The notes under the pieces were generated by a model. It did no database searches. It worked only from the letters and a program-made list of their open reading frames with translations, and was not told where the DNA came from. A stretch of 64,000 bases of DNA from Brassica napus (lineage: Eukaryota; Streptophyta; Magnoliopsida; Brassicales; Brassicaceae). Numbering within the stretch: the first letter of the stretch is position 1; every line of letters starts with the position of its first letter. A program made the translations under genes and the position numbers. Positions 10,461 through 25,254 of this stretch are shown in pieces. The stretch lies in assembly GCF_020379485.1 (NCBI RefSeq), contig NC_063451.1, positions 307,739 through 371,738 on the forward strand. The letters run 5' to 3'.

Positions 10461-11640
10461 CGGTTTGAATAACACTTATATAACCCTTATTAAGTGTCTT
10501 AGACTGATTATGAAGTCAAAAATTTGTTTCTTACCCTATAATAAACACTTTTCCGATTGTATGAACGAAATCCCCACAACGTAAGAGAAACACTTATACA
10601 CTTTAATGAACGGTAAAGGGAATACTTTCAATTCGTTTTGAAATTTGTTATTTCATGGTTTATGATCATCTATACAAAGATTCCTCAATGTTATGCATTA
10701 CAATTGTATAAGAAATGAAATACGGCAAAAAAAATTGATGTTTTGAAACCCCAAACACTAGTTCCTCGAAATTTTCTCGGAATATTCCGACGGAATTCCG
10801 AGGAAGATAAGGGTTTCCTCGGAATTCCCTCGGAATATTCCGAGGAAATTCCTAGGAAATAGGGTTTTTAAACCGAAAACAACGTTTTGCGGTTTGAATA
10901 ACACTTATATAACCCTTATTAAGTGTCTTAGACTGATTATGAAGTCAAAAATTTGTTCCTTACCCTATAATAAACACTTTTCCGATTGTATGAACGAAAT
11001 CCCCACAACGTAAGAGAAACACTTATACACTTTAATGAACGGTAAAGGGAATACTTTCAATTCGTTTTGAAATTTGTTATTTCATGGTTTATGATCATCT
11101 ATACAAACAATCCTCAATGTTATGCATTACAATTGTATAAAAAATGAAATACGGCAAAAAAAATTGATGTTTTGAAACCCCAAACACTAGTTCCTCGGAA
11201 TTTCCTCGGAATATTCCGACGGAATTCCGAGGAAGATAAGGGTTTCCTCGGAATTCCCTCGGAATATTTCGAGGAAATTCCGAGGAAATAGTGTTTTTAA
11301 ACCGAAAACAACGTTTTGCTGTTTGAATAACACTTATATAACCCTTATTAAGTTTCTTAGACTGATTATGAAGTCAAAAATTTGTTCCTTACCCTATAAT
11401 AAACACTTTTCCGATTGTATGAACGAAATCCCCACAACGTAAGAGAAACACTTATACACTTTAATGAACGGTAAAGGGAATACATTCAATTCGTTTTGAA
11501 ATATGTTATTTCATGGTTTATGATCATCTATACAAAGAATCCTCAATGTTATGCATTACAATTGTATAAGAAATGAAATACGGCAAAAAAAATTGATGTT
11601 TTGAAACCCCAAACACTAGTTCCTCGGTATTTCCTCGGAA
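10461..11640 (+). repeat. 429-bp tandem repeat, about 2.7 copies, inside CACTA-2
   Basis: Units start at 10461, 10890 and 11319 (same phase at GGTTTGAATAACACTTATAT or GTTTGAATAACAC), a period of 429. Copies differ by few substitutions, so the amplification is recent relative to the element. Each unit ends in the same TTCCTCGGAATATTCCGACG-type motif as the subterminal repeats, so the array multiplies potential TnpA-type binding sites between the two genes. The first unit starts right after the tnpD stop and resembles its 3' UTR. Confidence 0.92.
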
Positions 11641-11905
11641 TTCCGAGGGATATTTAAGTATCCGTCAGAATTTCCTCGGAATATTTTCATTTAACTGGGT
11701 AACTATTTCGCGAAAATTGAAATTGGAATTCCGACGGAATTCTGACGAATAGTATCCGTCGGACCCTAGGTTTTATAACCACGAGCCGCTTCTTCTTCCC
11801 CATTTCTCTCTTCTTCCTCTGCGCCTCCTCTCCCTCCTCTCCGGCGAAAACCCCCTTCTCTCCGACGATATCTCCGGCGATCTCCCCCCTTCTCTTACAC
11901 AAATC

Positions 11906-14383
<2,478 letters not shown>

Positions 14384-14439
14384 TTTTTTTTTTTCCAAAA
14401 ACTCGGAATGTTTTATTTTTATTTGTGAAACTTTGAATA

Positions 14440-14560
14440 TTTACAAATTTTAATTTTAATTTTAATTTTAATTTTAATTTTAATTTTAATTTTTATTTTA
14501 ATTTTAATTTTAATTTTAATTTAAATTTTAATTTTAATGATTTCAATTTTAATTTTAATT
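14440..14560 (+). repeat. (TTTTAA)n hexanucleotide repeat
   Basis: About twenty near-perfect AATTTT units follow the tnpA-like stop codon, before the right subterminal repeats. Confidence 0.9.
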
Positions 14561-14619
14561 TTATATTTTCGAATTTAAATTTCAAAAATTTTATTTTTAA
14601 AAAAAAATTAATTTTTTTT

Positions 14620-15090
14620 TAAATTCCGAGGAACGGGGTCCCTCAGAATATACCGAGGGACATGTTCCTCGGAATATACCGAGGGCCCCCGTTCCTCAGA
14701 ATATACCAAGGGACATGTTCCTCGGAATATACCGAGGGAAATGTTCCTCGGAATATTCCGAGGGACACCGTTCCTCGGAATTTTCCGAGGGACACGTTCC
14801 TCGGAATTTTCCGATGAACATTTCGTCGGAACTTCCGAGGATTGGACCATCGGAAAATCCATCGAAATATCACGAGGAAGCTCTCCCTCGGTATATTCCG
14901 AGGAGCTTTCCGACGAACAGGTGGTCCTCGGAATTTCCTCGAAAATTTGTTTACTCGGAATTCCGTTGGAAAATTCCGAGGGATTTCCGAGGAAAAATAA
15001 ATTTCCGAGGAATTATTTCCGAGGACTTGTTTCGTCGGTATGTCGTTGGAATAACGTTATTCCGACGACATACCGTTGATTTTTTCCCTC
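14620..15090 (+). repeat. right subterminal repeats of CACTA-2
   Basis: Dense copies of TTCCTCGGAATATACCGAGGG and variants in both orientations, the counterpart of 6460-6750. Reading frames across them are repeat artefacts. Confidence 0.85.
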
Positions 15091-15115
15091 AGTATGTCGC
15101 TGTTTTCTTGTAGTG

Positions 15116-15118
15116 TTG
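15116..15118 (+). repeat. TSD of CACTA-2, right (TTG)
   Basis: TTG immediately right of the CTTGTAGTG terminus, matching 6439-6441. Confidence 0.9.
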
Positions 15119-16030
15119 TGTTTACAGCAGAAAAGTTTTCTCTTAAAAAATATATGCTGTGATGTGTTTCTTTTATTATTTATGGTTTGGTTATGTTTAT
15201 TCCTTTGGGTCTGTATTGAAATTTTTTCTTAAATGCTTATGCCTGTCCGTCAAAGGTCAGGTTGTGCTTCATTTTCATGTGTCTGCATGGTGAGCTATGT
15301 AGTCTTGTACCTTATCCCGGTTCTGGTTACCAATGTGATAACCGGATAAACCTCTATAATCAGCAGTTCCTCTGGAGAGCTCTTTTCTTAGCTGAACATT
15401 TTGGTTATAGATTTTTAGGTTCTTGTTTGGTTTGTTTGGTTCCTATTGGGGTTCTGTCAATCACGGCCGAAACTTATGGTGGTTTTTTTTAGTTCCTCTT
15501 TGTCTTGGTGACCTTAAACCAGAAGTTCTGTGATGAGAGAAGTAGGGAGCTCTCTAACCATATATTACACAATGACACAATGAATTTAGAATGTTTTAGA
15601 TAATTTCAGATACACAACTGCCATCAGAAAATGCAAAAGAATGTATTCAAAAAATGTAATGTAGGTAAATCAGCTGATTAGAAAGGCCATTTAAAGGCCC
15701 AATTGTTAAAATGTACAAGTCCAAGCCAGAGCTTTGTATTAGATAGGGTCTATATATAACAAATGTGATAGCTTAACAATTGTAAGAGACGTCCAAAAAA
15801 AAAGATATCTGGACATAAAAATACGACGACGTTAAAGTAATCATACAGTTTAATGCAAGCGGGGCATGGGAATTGCGGCCCCCACGTTTACAGCGAATAG
15901 ATTCAGTTTTTCAAGATAGTAAAAATATTCTCATGTTGTAGTCAGCGTCATGTGTAATGTGTTTGTACGAACACTGACGCAAGCAGTGACGGTGCAGGTA
16001 GTTCGAGTTGCTTTCATGACTTTGGGGGAT
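15119..16030. other. SAP 3' UTR remainder and intergenic sequence
   Basis: The stretch resumes the SAP 3' UTR interrupted by CACTA-2 and then becomes AT-rich without coding signal. I see no further gene, RNA or clear repeat in it. Confidence 0.5.
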
Positions 16031-16450
16031 TTTACATTGGCCAAATCTTAAAAATAGCACATTTTTAAATTTATATCACAAAAATAGCATTCAAAAACTA
16101 AAATGACCAAAATAACATCTTTCTAAGTTTATCCTTTGAAAATTTTAATTTTTATATTTTTCAAAATTTGAAATCTTATCCCCAAAACCTCATTTCTCAA
16201 CTCTAAACCCTAAACCTTAAACTCTAAACCCTAAACTCTAAATTCTAAACCCTAAACCCTAAACCCTAAACCCTAAACTCTAAACCCTAAACCCTAAATC
16301 CTAAACCCCACCCTTTAACTCTAAACCCTAAGTTTGTGACTTTTGATAAACATTAAGTGCTATTTTTGTGAATTTTGACCTTGAGTGCTAGTTTGGGAAC
16401 AAAAACTTGATTTAGTGCTATTTTTGTCTTTTTGTCTTTTACATTTCATG
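16031..16450. repeat. repeat element with imperfect inverted ends and a telomere-like core
   Basis: Left part (AAAAATAGCACATTTT, CACAAAAATAGCATTC) and right part (AAGTGCTATTTTTGTG, TAGTGCTATTTTTGTC) are inverted relative to each other. Between them, about 16195-16330, is a degenerate array of AACCCTAA and AACTCTAA units, like plant telomere repeat CCCTAAA. It may be a non-autonomous DNA element whose core expanded by replication slippage rather than a true telomere scar. Confidence 0.6.
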
Positions 16451-16933
16451 TCTATTAAGAATAAATACTCATATTAACATCTTCTAAAACCCCTCTTTAC
16501 TTAGTACTAGTATTTTATTTTTACTGTTACATTTACATGAAATCTTTAATTATAGTTTCACACAAAATGATGTTTTCTACATTGTATAATGTATACGATT
16601 ACTATATAGGATTCTGAGATTTTTCTTAGCTTGCATTTAATCACCCACCTGCAAGTTGCAACATTTTATATTAACCTGTGATTTGAATTTCTGACATGTG
16701 ATTTTTATAATTATTAGATCAAATCGTTGGGATTTTATATTTCCCCTGGTCTTATTAGGAGTAGTCAGCATTCAAATTTACTTTTTCGGCACATAAACAT
16801 TAACTTCTATGAGGTTGGTTTGGTTACAAAGCTATGATTAACTTTTATTTTATAATTATTGGACTATCATGACATAATTAAGTTCCTTACTACGGAAGAC
16901 AACATAAACGGACGAATGATTATAATCAATCAC

Positions 16934-17637
16934 GAAAAGAGCGAGTGAAAAAAAAAGGCTGAGCGAGTGAAAAAAAAGCAGAGTCGTCGTCTTTTCACCT
17001 TCTCCGGCCGCGGCATCTCGCCGTTGGTTCCGTGAGAAGGTGATTGCATGTTCCTTCTAGTTTTATGCTCTTTTTAGTTTAGATGGTCTCGAATCTGAAT
17101 AGAAGCTTCATGTCTTCGGATTGAAGTGAAGAGATTCAGATCTGGACGCAGCAGACATCGATCTTGTCATATCTATGGTCTGTGGTGGTTGGCTAATGGT
17201 TACCTGCTGTATGGAGAAGAATCGTGTTAAGTAAGGCTTGGGTGGCCTTGTTGTGGTGTGGAGGCACGTACGTAGAAGGCGTGTGGTGAGTCCTTTCAAA
17301 GTCTAATGGCGAGTTTAAGTTGGAATTGGAGGAGGTCAGTGGAGTACAGGCGCAGAGGAGGAGGAGGCGCAGTCTACAGCAACGGTTATATATTAGCTAA
17401 CAGTCCAGTTTGTTTCTTGTATAAATGGGTTTGAGTCTCGTCTAGATGTTTGTAGTCATCTGCCTTTATGGTCTGTGTCTTCTAGTTTATGTGTTGTTTT
17501 CTATATTTTCATCTTTGGCTCCAGGTAATATTGTTTACTATGCTGGCTACTGGCTCCGGAAGAATCTTTGTCTTGTCGGCTTGATGTAACCTTTGTTCAA
17601 GTTTCAATATTAATCTAACAAATGACAAAAAAAAAAA
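16934..17637 (+). mobile_element. 704-bp non-autonomous poly(A) retroposon (Sadhu-like or truncated LINE)
   Basis: Flanked by a perfect 15-bp direct repeat ATTATAATCAATCAC at 16919-16933 and 17638-17652. It ends in an A-run (about 17626-17638) preceded by TTCAATATTAATCTAACAAATGAC, like plant LINE 3' ends. It has no convincing reading frame; the 63-codon minus-strand frame is not conserved in any way I can see. Size, GC-rich 5' part and poly(A) fit a Sadhu-type retroposon or a 5'-truncated LINE; I cannot decide between them. The perfect TSD indicates a fairly recent insertion. Confidence 0.82.
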
Positions 17638-17652
17638 ATTATAATCAATCAC

Positions 17653-19803
17653 TAATTGTATAAAATCAGTCAATGCTTGAACATAAATACTAATATTTAT
17701 ATACATACATTATGACAATAGAGTTTATCGAAATGCCTTAGCGGCCAAGAAAATGAATGTATACACTCTTAAGGGTTGATTTATGTTTTACTGCAATATA
17801 TAAAGTTGACTTTTAGCTTCCTTTCCAAGGAAGTAGCCAACTTCCTCAAAAGTGAAAATTATCTCCATCCTCCGTAATTTTCATTTTTAGACCGTTTGAT
17901 TATTTGATCACGCTGATAATTCAATGCACGTGGCTCCTTAGTAAGAGTATTTGATCATGATTCAGAGCAATGCGGGTTTCGAGATTTTTAATATATGTAT
18001 ATAAATATTAGTATCTATGTTCAAGATATTTAATAGCCACTTATTAGTTTTTTTAATTAAAAATTAAAAGACGGTTTATTATACTACGCTAAGAAGCTCT
18101 TCCTAAATCCCCCATTAATCATGCTTTAGAATACGTTTTTTAGTTTTTTTTAGTTAAAAGCTAAGAGACGTTTCTTATATTACGTTAAGAACTCCACCCT
18201 TAAAACACCTCCAATAGAAGTTCTACCCATTGGAGTTCTAAACTTGCATATATATATATATGTATATATTGTATATGTTTTATGACTAACTCCGGTCTCT
18301 TAACCAGGGTTTTTGACTCATGATATAACATTTTTTTAATTTTTTTGACTAAAAATCGTCTCTTAGCCGAAACTAAGAACTCTAGTTAAAAGACTGGGGT
18401 TAATCATAGTCTAAAAAACTTGCATTAATCATGTTCTTATGTGTAAGAGGTTAGTGCTTTAGAAAAATATTTCCCCCAAACAATCAAGTAGTTATTAAAA
18501 ACATTTCCAATCATACTCCGTTTTTTTATTCTAAAATAAAATTTAAAGTAAAAAACGTTTAAACTTTACTTTATTTTCTAGTCCATAATAAAACAAGAAT
18601 GGATATAATTCATAATATAGAATAATATATTTATTTTTTTGTTCTTTATTAATTTTTTAATTCCAAAATAATATAGAATTAAACTAAACTACATTTCATA
18701 TGAAATTACTATATTTCAAAATAAAATAAAGAATTTTAAATTATAGATACTCTAAGTGAAATGTATTTAATATGTGTTGGTCTAATATATATTAGAAGTT
18801 GATTCACTTATCTCCAATTAGAATAATTTAATTTAACAGCTATTAATTTTACAACTAAATTAAAGTTATATATATATATATATATTATGTGTTGATCGGA
18901 TAAAATTGTATTTATCGGATCTATATATTAGACCAGATAAATTCAATTTTAGTATGTTCACTAAAATTCTGCAATAAAAACCCTATAATATTATTTGAAT
19001 GTACATAAATATTTTAAATTTCAATAAATACTTCTCTAGGAGGCATAAGTATACTTTTTCTTGCGTTTGGTTCAAGGAAATAAACACATCAAAATGCATA
19101 ATTATGACGTTTTTTGACTGAACGAGACGGTGAGAATAGTTTAATGAAATTGCAGTACTCCTTGCTTCTCAAGCAATTTTCACAGAACCCAAAAGGAAGA
19201 GTTGTATATAAAATGGCCAAAATGCTCTTTAGTTTCAGCAGATACAAATTGGAATCTTTAAAAGTAGAAATGGTATAAAATAAGAGGTAAACAAAGTCTT
19301 TTAACAACTTCAAGACAACTACACAGTTTTTGTCTCACGTCAAGCTTTCAAAATATTTTGCTTTTCTCAGCTTAGCATCTTCAGTAATCAGGTCCGTTCT
19401 CTTTTTAACTTCTTCATTCATCTTTAATTTTCTAATTGAGTTGCGTATTAAGTATGATTCCTGAATTTTCGGGTAATACAAAAAATGTGACTTCTTTTCC
19501 CATAACAGACTCTGTTTCATTGGGAAAACTCTTTGGATTGTAATTACAAAAAAGGAACAAATTCTTCTTTTTTTCTGCACAAGTGGTGTCTTTTTTATTT
19601 ACATTAGCAAACTCTTTAGGTTTCTCTAAAAAAGGATTCAAATTGTAAATGTTTTCTTAAATTCTCCAACTTCTCAGCCTTTTCTGGTTTTTAAGAAAAA
19701 GTCAAAAGGTGCCTTCCTTTATGGTCATTCTTTCTTTTATTATATACCGTCGGTCTCCATCTGTGTATTCGAACTCTTTTTTCTTTCTCTACCAGCGTCG
19801 AAA
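17653..19803. other. intergenic region upstream of the ABC transporter
   Basis: AT-rich with (TA)n runs at 18250-18280 and 18866-18888. No coding gene is supported; minus-strand frames at 19089-19640 have no recognisable similarity. The last 200 bases hold the ABC transporter promoter, with TATTATATACC at 19738-19748 about 60 bases before its start codon. Confidence 0.55.
18284..18405. mobile_element. small MITE-like inverted repeat element
   Basis: GACTAACTCCGGTCTCTTAA at 18284-18303 is inverted (with mismatches) as TTAAAAGACTGGGGTTAATC at 18386-18405, with about 80 bases between. Size and structure fit a MITE. The target duplication is unclear, so the exact ends and superfamily are not settled. 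Confidence 0.5.
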
Positions 19804-22800
19804 ATGAATCGTGACGGCGCCGGAGCAGGCAACTCTGTTTCACACGAACCTTCAACTTCAAAAACTCCCAGAGAGGGAGGAGAAGAAGAGACAAAGAAGG
19901 ATGAAAAGGCGAAGACAGTTCCCTTCTACAAGCTATTTGCATTTGCGGATTCATATGATGTTCTCTTGATGATATGTGGCTCAGTTGGAGCTATGGGGAA
20001 CGGTGTTGGTTTGCCTCTCATGACATTGTTGTTTGGTGACCTCATTGATTCCTTTGGTCAGAATCAGAACAACAAAGACATCGTTGATGTTATCTCAAAG
20101 GTATGTCTTGTTATCACCATTTAAAAATTCAGAATTATGTTCTTTTGGTTTAATATAGATAACATTTACTGATAATGTTATTCTCTTAATAGGTTTGTGT
20201 GAAATTCGTCTACCTTGGACTTGGAACACTAGGAGCAGCCTTTCTTCGTAAGTCTACTATTTAAGCGTGTTTCTCCATTTATACAAAAAAAACAAAGAAC
20301 TCAGGAATAGAGGTTTTCAACTGTAATTTTACTATTTTTGTAGAGGTGGCTTGTTGGATGATAACGGGAGAAAGACAAGCGGCGAGGATAAGGAATATGT
20401 ATCTGAAAACAATTCTGAGACAAGACATTGGATTCTTCGATGTGGAAACAAACACAGGAGAGGTTGTTGGTAGAATGTCTGGAGATACTGTTCTTATTCA
20501 AGAGGCCATGGGTGAGAAGGTAAGTAAGCATTAGGATCCTCTATATATTGCAAAAAAGAGGCTTTATATATAATATAATGACCCCATCTGTTCTGTTAAA
20601 TATTGAATATTGAAGGTTGGGAAGTTTATTCAGTTGATAGCAACGTTTATCGGTGGATTTGCATTAGCTTTTGCTAAAGGATGGTTATTAACATTGGTTA
20701 TGTTAACTTCAATACCTCTCCTGGCAATGGCTGGTGCAGCCATGGCTATTATAGTCACTAAAGCTTCTTCTCAGGGACAAGCTGCTTATGCCAAAGCAGC
20801 TACTGTTGTCGAACAGACTATCGGTTCTATCCGAACGGTAATAAAACTCAAACTTCCTCCTAAGCTACAAATTATTTAAAAGAAAAACATCTTTAACTGA
20901 AATGTGTTTCTTCAAATTTTGTCTTTTAGGTTGCATCATTTACGGGAGAGAAAGAAGCGATAAACAAGTACAAAAAGTTCATAACATCGGCGTATAAATC
21001 AAGCATACAACAAGGATTCTCGACTGGGTTAGGACTGGGAATAATGTTATTCGTGTTATTCAGCAGCTATGCTTTGGCTATTTGGTTTGGTGGGAAGATG
21101 ATTCTCGAGAAAGGCTATACTGGTGGTGCTGTCATCAACGTACTCATCATCGTTGTCGCCGGTGCCATGTAAGTTTTTAACCCCAAAGGCAAAAATCACT
21201 TGTACATATATGACATAAATGCTCTATTTTTGAAGGTCGCTTGGACAAACATCTCCATGCGTAACCGCATTTTCCGCGGGTCAATCCGCAGCCTATAAAA
21301 TGTTCGAGACCATCGAAAGAAAGCCTTTGATTGATGCTTACGACTTAAAGGGGAAGATTCTCAAAGACATCAGAGGAGACATTGAACTTAAAGACGTTCA
21401 TTTCAGCTATCCAGCTAGGCCTGATGAAGACATATTCGACGGTTTCTCTCTATTTATCCCGAGCGGCGCAACAGCAGCGTTAGTAGGAGAGAGCGGAAGC
21501 GGCAAATCAACGGTCATCAGTTTGATCGAGAGGTTCTACGATCCGAAAGCCGGACAAGTACTAATCGATGGTGTTAATCTCAAGGAGTTTCAGCTGAAAT
21601 GGATCAGAAGCAAAATCGGATTGGTTAGCCAAGAACCGGTTCTGTTTTCGTCGAGCATCATGGAGAACATCGCTTACGGGAAAGACAACGCGACGATTCA
21701 AGAGATCAAAGCGGCCACGGAGCTGGCGAACGCGGCCAAGTTTATAGACAAGTTGCCTCAGGGGTTGGATACGATGGTGGGAGAGCACGGGACGCAGCTC
21801 TCTGGTGGACAGAAACAGAGGATAGCGATCGCTAGAGCCATCCTTAAAGATCCGAGGATACTCCTTCTCGACGAAGCAACGAGCGCGCTCGACGCGGAAT
21901 CAGAAAGAGTGGTGCAAGAGGCTTTAGATAGAGTGATGGTTAACCGGACCACGGTTATCGTCGCGCATCGGTTAAGCACGGTTAGAAATGCGGATATGAT
22001 TGCGGTTATTCACCGCGGGAAAATGGTGGAGAAAGGTTCGCATTCGGAGCTGTTGAGAGATCCGGAGGGAGCTTACTCGCAGCTCATTCGGTTACAAGAG
22101 ATAAACAAGGACGCAAAGGCTGCTTCCGGATCTTCTTTCCGGAACTCGAGTCTTAAAAAATCTATTGAAGGATCATCGTCATCGGTTGGAAATAGCAGCC
22201 GTCATCATTCTTTGAATGTAGTAACCTCAGGACTAGAACATGGTGGTGGTGGTGGCAGTAGAGCAGGCCAAGAGGATAAACCAGGAACCGAGGCTCAAGA
22301 ACCGGTTCCAAAAGTGTCGCTAACCCGAATCGCGGCTCTAAACAAACCGGAGATACCGGTTCTCCTTCTAGGAACCGTAGCGGCAGCAATCAACGGTGCT
22401 ATTTTCCCGCTTTTCGGGATTTTGATTTCAAGAGTCATCGAAGCTTTCTTCAAACCGGCTCACGAGCTAAGGAGAGATTCAAAGTTCTGGGCGTTAATAT
22501 TTGTAGCTCTTGGAGTGGTTTCCTTCATTATCTCACCCACTCAGATGTATCTGTTTGCTGTTGCTGGAGGGAAACTGATACGAAGAATAAGATCGATGTG
22601 TTTTGAGAAAGCGGTTCACATGGAGGTTGGGTGGTTCGATGAGCCACAGAACTCGAGTGGGACGTTGGGTGCAAGGCTTTCCGCTGATGCAGCGTTGATC
22701 AGGGCTCTGGTTGGGGATGCTTTGTCCCTAGCGGTTCAAAACGCTGCGTCTGCTGCGTCTGGATTGATCATAGCGTTCACTGCGTGTTGGGAACTGGCGC

Positions 22801-22950
22801 TTATAATCTTAGTGATGCTTCCTCTGATTGGTATCAATGGTTATATTCAAGTCAAGTTCATGAAAGGATTCACCGCCGACGCTAAGGTCCGTTTAATAAA
22901 ACTTATGGTTACGTTTATTTTTGTTTCCTTGTGGGTCAAGAAACTTATGT

Positions 22951-22991
<41 letters not shown>

Positions 22992-24447
22992 TGGATATGA
23001 ATGCAGTCAAAGTACGAGGATGCGAGTCAGGTAGCGAACGATGCGGTGGGGAGCATTAGGACTGTAGCGTCTTTCTGTGCAGAGGAGAAGGTGATGCAGA
23101 TGTATAAGAAGCAATGCGAAGGTCCGATTAAAGACGGAATAAAGCAAGGTTTCATCAGCGGGTTAGGGTTTGGATTCTCCTTCTTCATTCTGTTTTGTGT
23201 CTACGCCGCAAGCTTCTACGCTGGTGCTAGACTGGTTGAAGCTGGCAGGACTACTTTCAACGATGTCTTCCAGGTAAAGTAGCTTTTTAATCACTTTTGG
23301 CAATGAAGAAGAATGGATATTGACCTAAAAATCTTGCAGGTGTTCTTTGCATTGACAATGGCAGCGATTGGGATTTCTCAGTCGAGTTCTTTCGCACCGG
23401 ATTCTAGCAAAGCTAAGGTCGCAGCTGCTTCTATCTTTGGGATCATCGATAGAAAATCGAAGATAGATTCGAGCGATGAGTCAGGGACAGTCTTGGAGAA
23501 CGTTAAGGGAGATATCGAACTTCGCCACATAAGTTTCACTTATCCAGCAAGACCAGACATTCAAATCTTCCGTGATCTTTGCTTAACCATTCGTGCAGGA
23601 AAGGTACAATAATCTTTAATGTTTCAAACTCAAAACTTTAAACCTTTTAGAGAAATGTTCCTCAAGTTTTATGAAGAGGGATAAATTTATGTCTTCTTGT
23701 TTTTTTCTTTCAGACGGTTGCTTTGGTCGGAGAGAGTGGGTCTGGAAAATCGACGGTGATCTCGCTGTTACAGAGATTCTACGATCCGGATTCCGGTCAT
23801 ATAACACTAGACGGAGTTGAGCTTAAGAAGATGCAACTGAAATGGTTGAGACAGCAAATGGGACTAGTGGGACAAGAGCCTGTCTTGTTCAATGACACCA
23901 TACGAGCCAACATTGCTTATGGCAAAGGAAGCGAAGAGGCCGCCACTGAGTCTGAGATTACAGCTGCTGCAGAACTAGCCAATGCACACAAATTCATCTC
24001 TAGCATACAACAGGTAAAGGAATTTGAAAAATATATATATATGTTCTGTTTTTTTCAAAGTTAACTTAGGACGCAAGCAATGCCTTTTTATAGGGCTACG
24101 ACACGGTGGTTGGAGAAAGAGGGATTCAGCTATCAGGAGGACAGAAACAGCGCGTGGCTATAGCACGGGCCATAGTGAAAGAGCCGAAGATATTGCTTTT
24201 GGACGAAGCAACGAGCGCCCTTGATGCGGAATCCGAAAGAGTGGTCCAAGACGCACTTGACCGAGTGATGGTGAACCGAACCACGGTGGTTGTGGCTCAC
24301 CGGTTATCGACTATTAAAAATGCGGACGTGATCGCTGTGGTGAAGAACGGAGTGATCGCTGAGAAAGGAACTCACGAAACGCTGATCAAAATGGAGGGCG
24401 GGGTTTATGCTTCGCTTGTGCAGCTTCACATGACTGCTTCTAACTGA
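19804..24447 (+). CDS. ABCB11: ABC transporter, B subfamily (P-glycoprotein type), ABCB11-like
   Basis: Full-size ABC exporter (TMD-NBD-TMD-NBD) of the plasma membrane; relatives ABCB4 and ABCB21 move auxin, and ABCB11's own substrate is less certain. Ten exons: 19804-20100, 20193-20247, 20344-20519, 20616-20837, 20930-21168, 21236-22886, 23007-23273, 23340-23603, 23714-24013, 24094-24447, all GT-AG, giving 1274 residues without a stop, close to the roughly 1280 usual for the family. Start [20 protein letters not shown] matches Arabidopsis ABCB11 as I recall it. NBD1 has Walker [10 protein letters not shown], signature LSGGQKQR and Walker [16 protein letters not shown]2 repeats all three. A Ser/Gly-rich linker separates the halves. 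ABCB12 is a close tandem paralogue in Arabidopsis, so the label could be either. Confidence 0.95.
22951..22989 (+). repeat. 39-base poly-G run in an ABCB11 intron
   Basis: An uninterrupted run of 39 G in intron 6 (22887-23006), 17 bases before the acceptor. Such G tracts can form quadruplexes and are error-prone in sequencing, so its length may be inexact. On the coding strand it lies in the pre-mRNA near the 3' splice site. Confidence 0.95.
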
Positions 24448-24975
24448 TATATATATTGATAAATTTCTTTTTTTTTTTGTTTTGGTTTTATGGAAGTTCT
24501 AAAACTATAGTTTTGAGTCACTTGAGTCAAAACTAGGCTATGTATTAAAGATTTTACTTTTGGTTTTTCATAACATGTTTTTGTTGTTGTTATATACAAG
24601 TAACATATGTTATGGTTGTTTGTTTCACATGACTAATGTTATGCTTTTATCAAGAAGCTTTGTAACATATATATTTTGTTGTTGTTTTTCTGTTTTGTGA
24701 CGTAGATAACTTTATCTATTTAGTCAATCAGTGAACACAAAAATTGCATGTGGATGGATTTAGTGCATTATAAGACTAAATTTTTCTAAATAATCTTGTT
24801 GAAAATAACGACCGGGACAAAGGCGTTTTGTAAGTAGCGAAGGCTATTTGTAAGTAGCGAAGGCTAAAAACAAAAAAAAAATGCGTTTGCGTGTAATGTT
24901 ATCGGACCTGAAATGGACCCGTCCCACTGGGTTAAAACCCGACCCGAAACCAAAAGCAGATATCAATTAGAGCAT
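24448..24975. other. ABCB11 3' flank
   Basis: 3' UTR and intergenic sequence, T-rich just after the stop. It contains a perfect 20-bp tandem duplication TTTGTAAGTAGCGAAGGCTA (24827-24846 and 24847-24866). No gene seen. Confidence 0.6.
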
Positions 24976-25254
24976 CCTTATCCCTAATAGGTGTTTAAGG
25001 ACTCTTAAGCATATTTAAATATTTTAAGTTGGAAAAGTTAGATTAAGAGTCTTAGTTAACAGTCGGGACAATTTACATGGTCCATTGCAAGTATCTTATT
25101 TACGGGTTCTTAAAAAAAATTATTTTGTTAAACTTAAATTTTATTAATACAATTATTAAACATAACATTTTACATATAGATAATGATAAATAAAAACAAA
25201 GAAATAAAGATTAGTTAAAAAATATGAGAATAACTTGAAAGAAGCATCCGAGCT

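Noticed and set aside
10461..11640. Possible CRISPR-like or satellite array
   Set aside because: Only about three 429-bp units within a plant transposon; no short repeat-spacer pattern.
14608..15113. Several frames in the CACTA-2 right end
   Set aside because: Repeat-encoded (subterminal motif in both orientations).
15262..15492. 76-codon plus-strand frame after CACTA-2
   Set aside because: Lies in the SAP 3' flank; hydrophobic chance frame without a family match.
16195..16330. True interstitial telomere from a chromosome fusion
   Set aside because: Units are degenerate and bracketed by inverted repeat-element sequence, so a repeat origin is more likely.
19089..19641. Minus-strand frames upstream of ABCB11
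   Set aside because: Short, overlapping, no recognisable similarity and no splice or promoter support.
22887..23000. Extension of the ABCB11 frame through the poly-G run
   Set aside because: The segment is bounded by GT and AG and family alignment joins DAK directly to SKYE; it is an intron.
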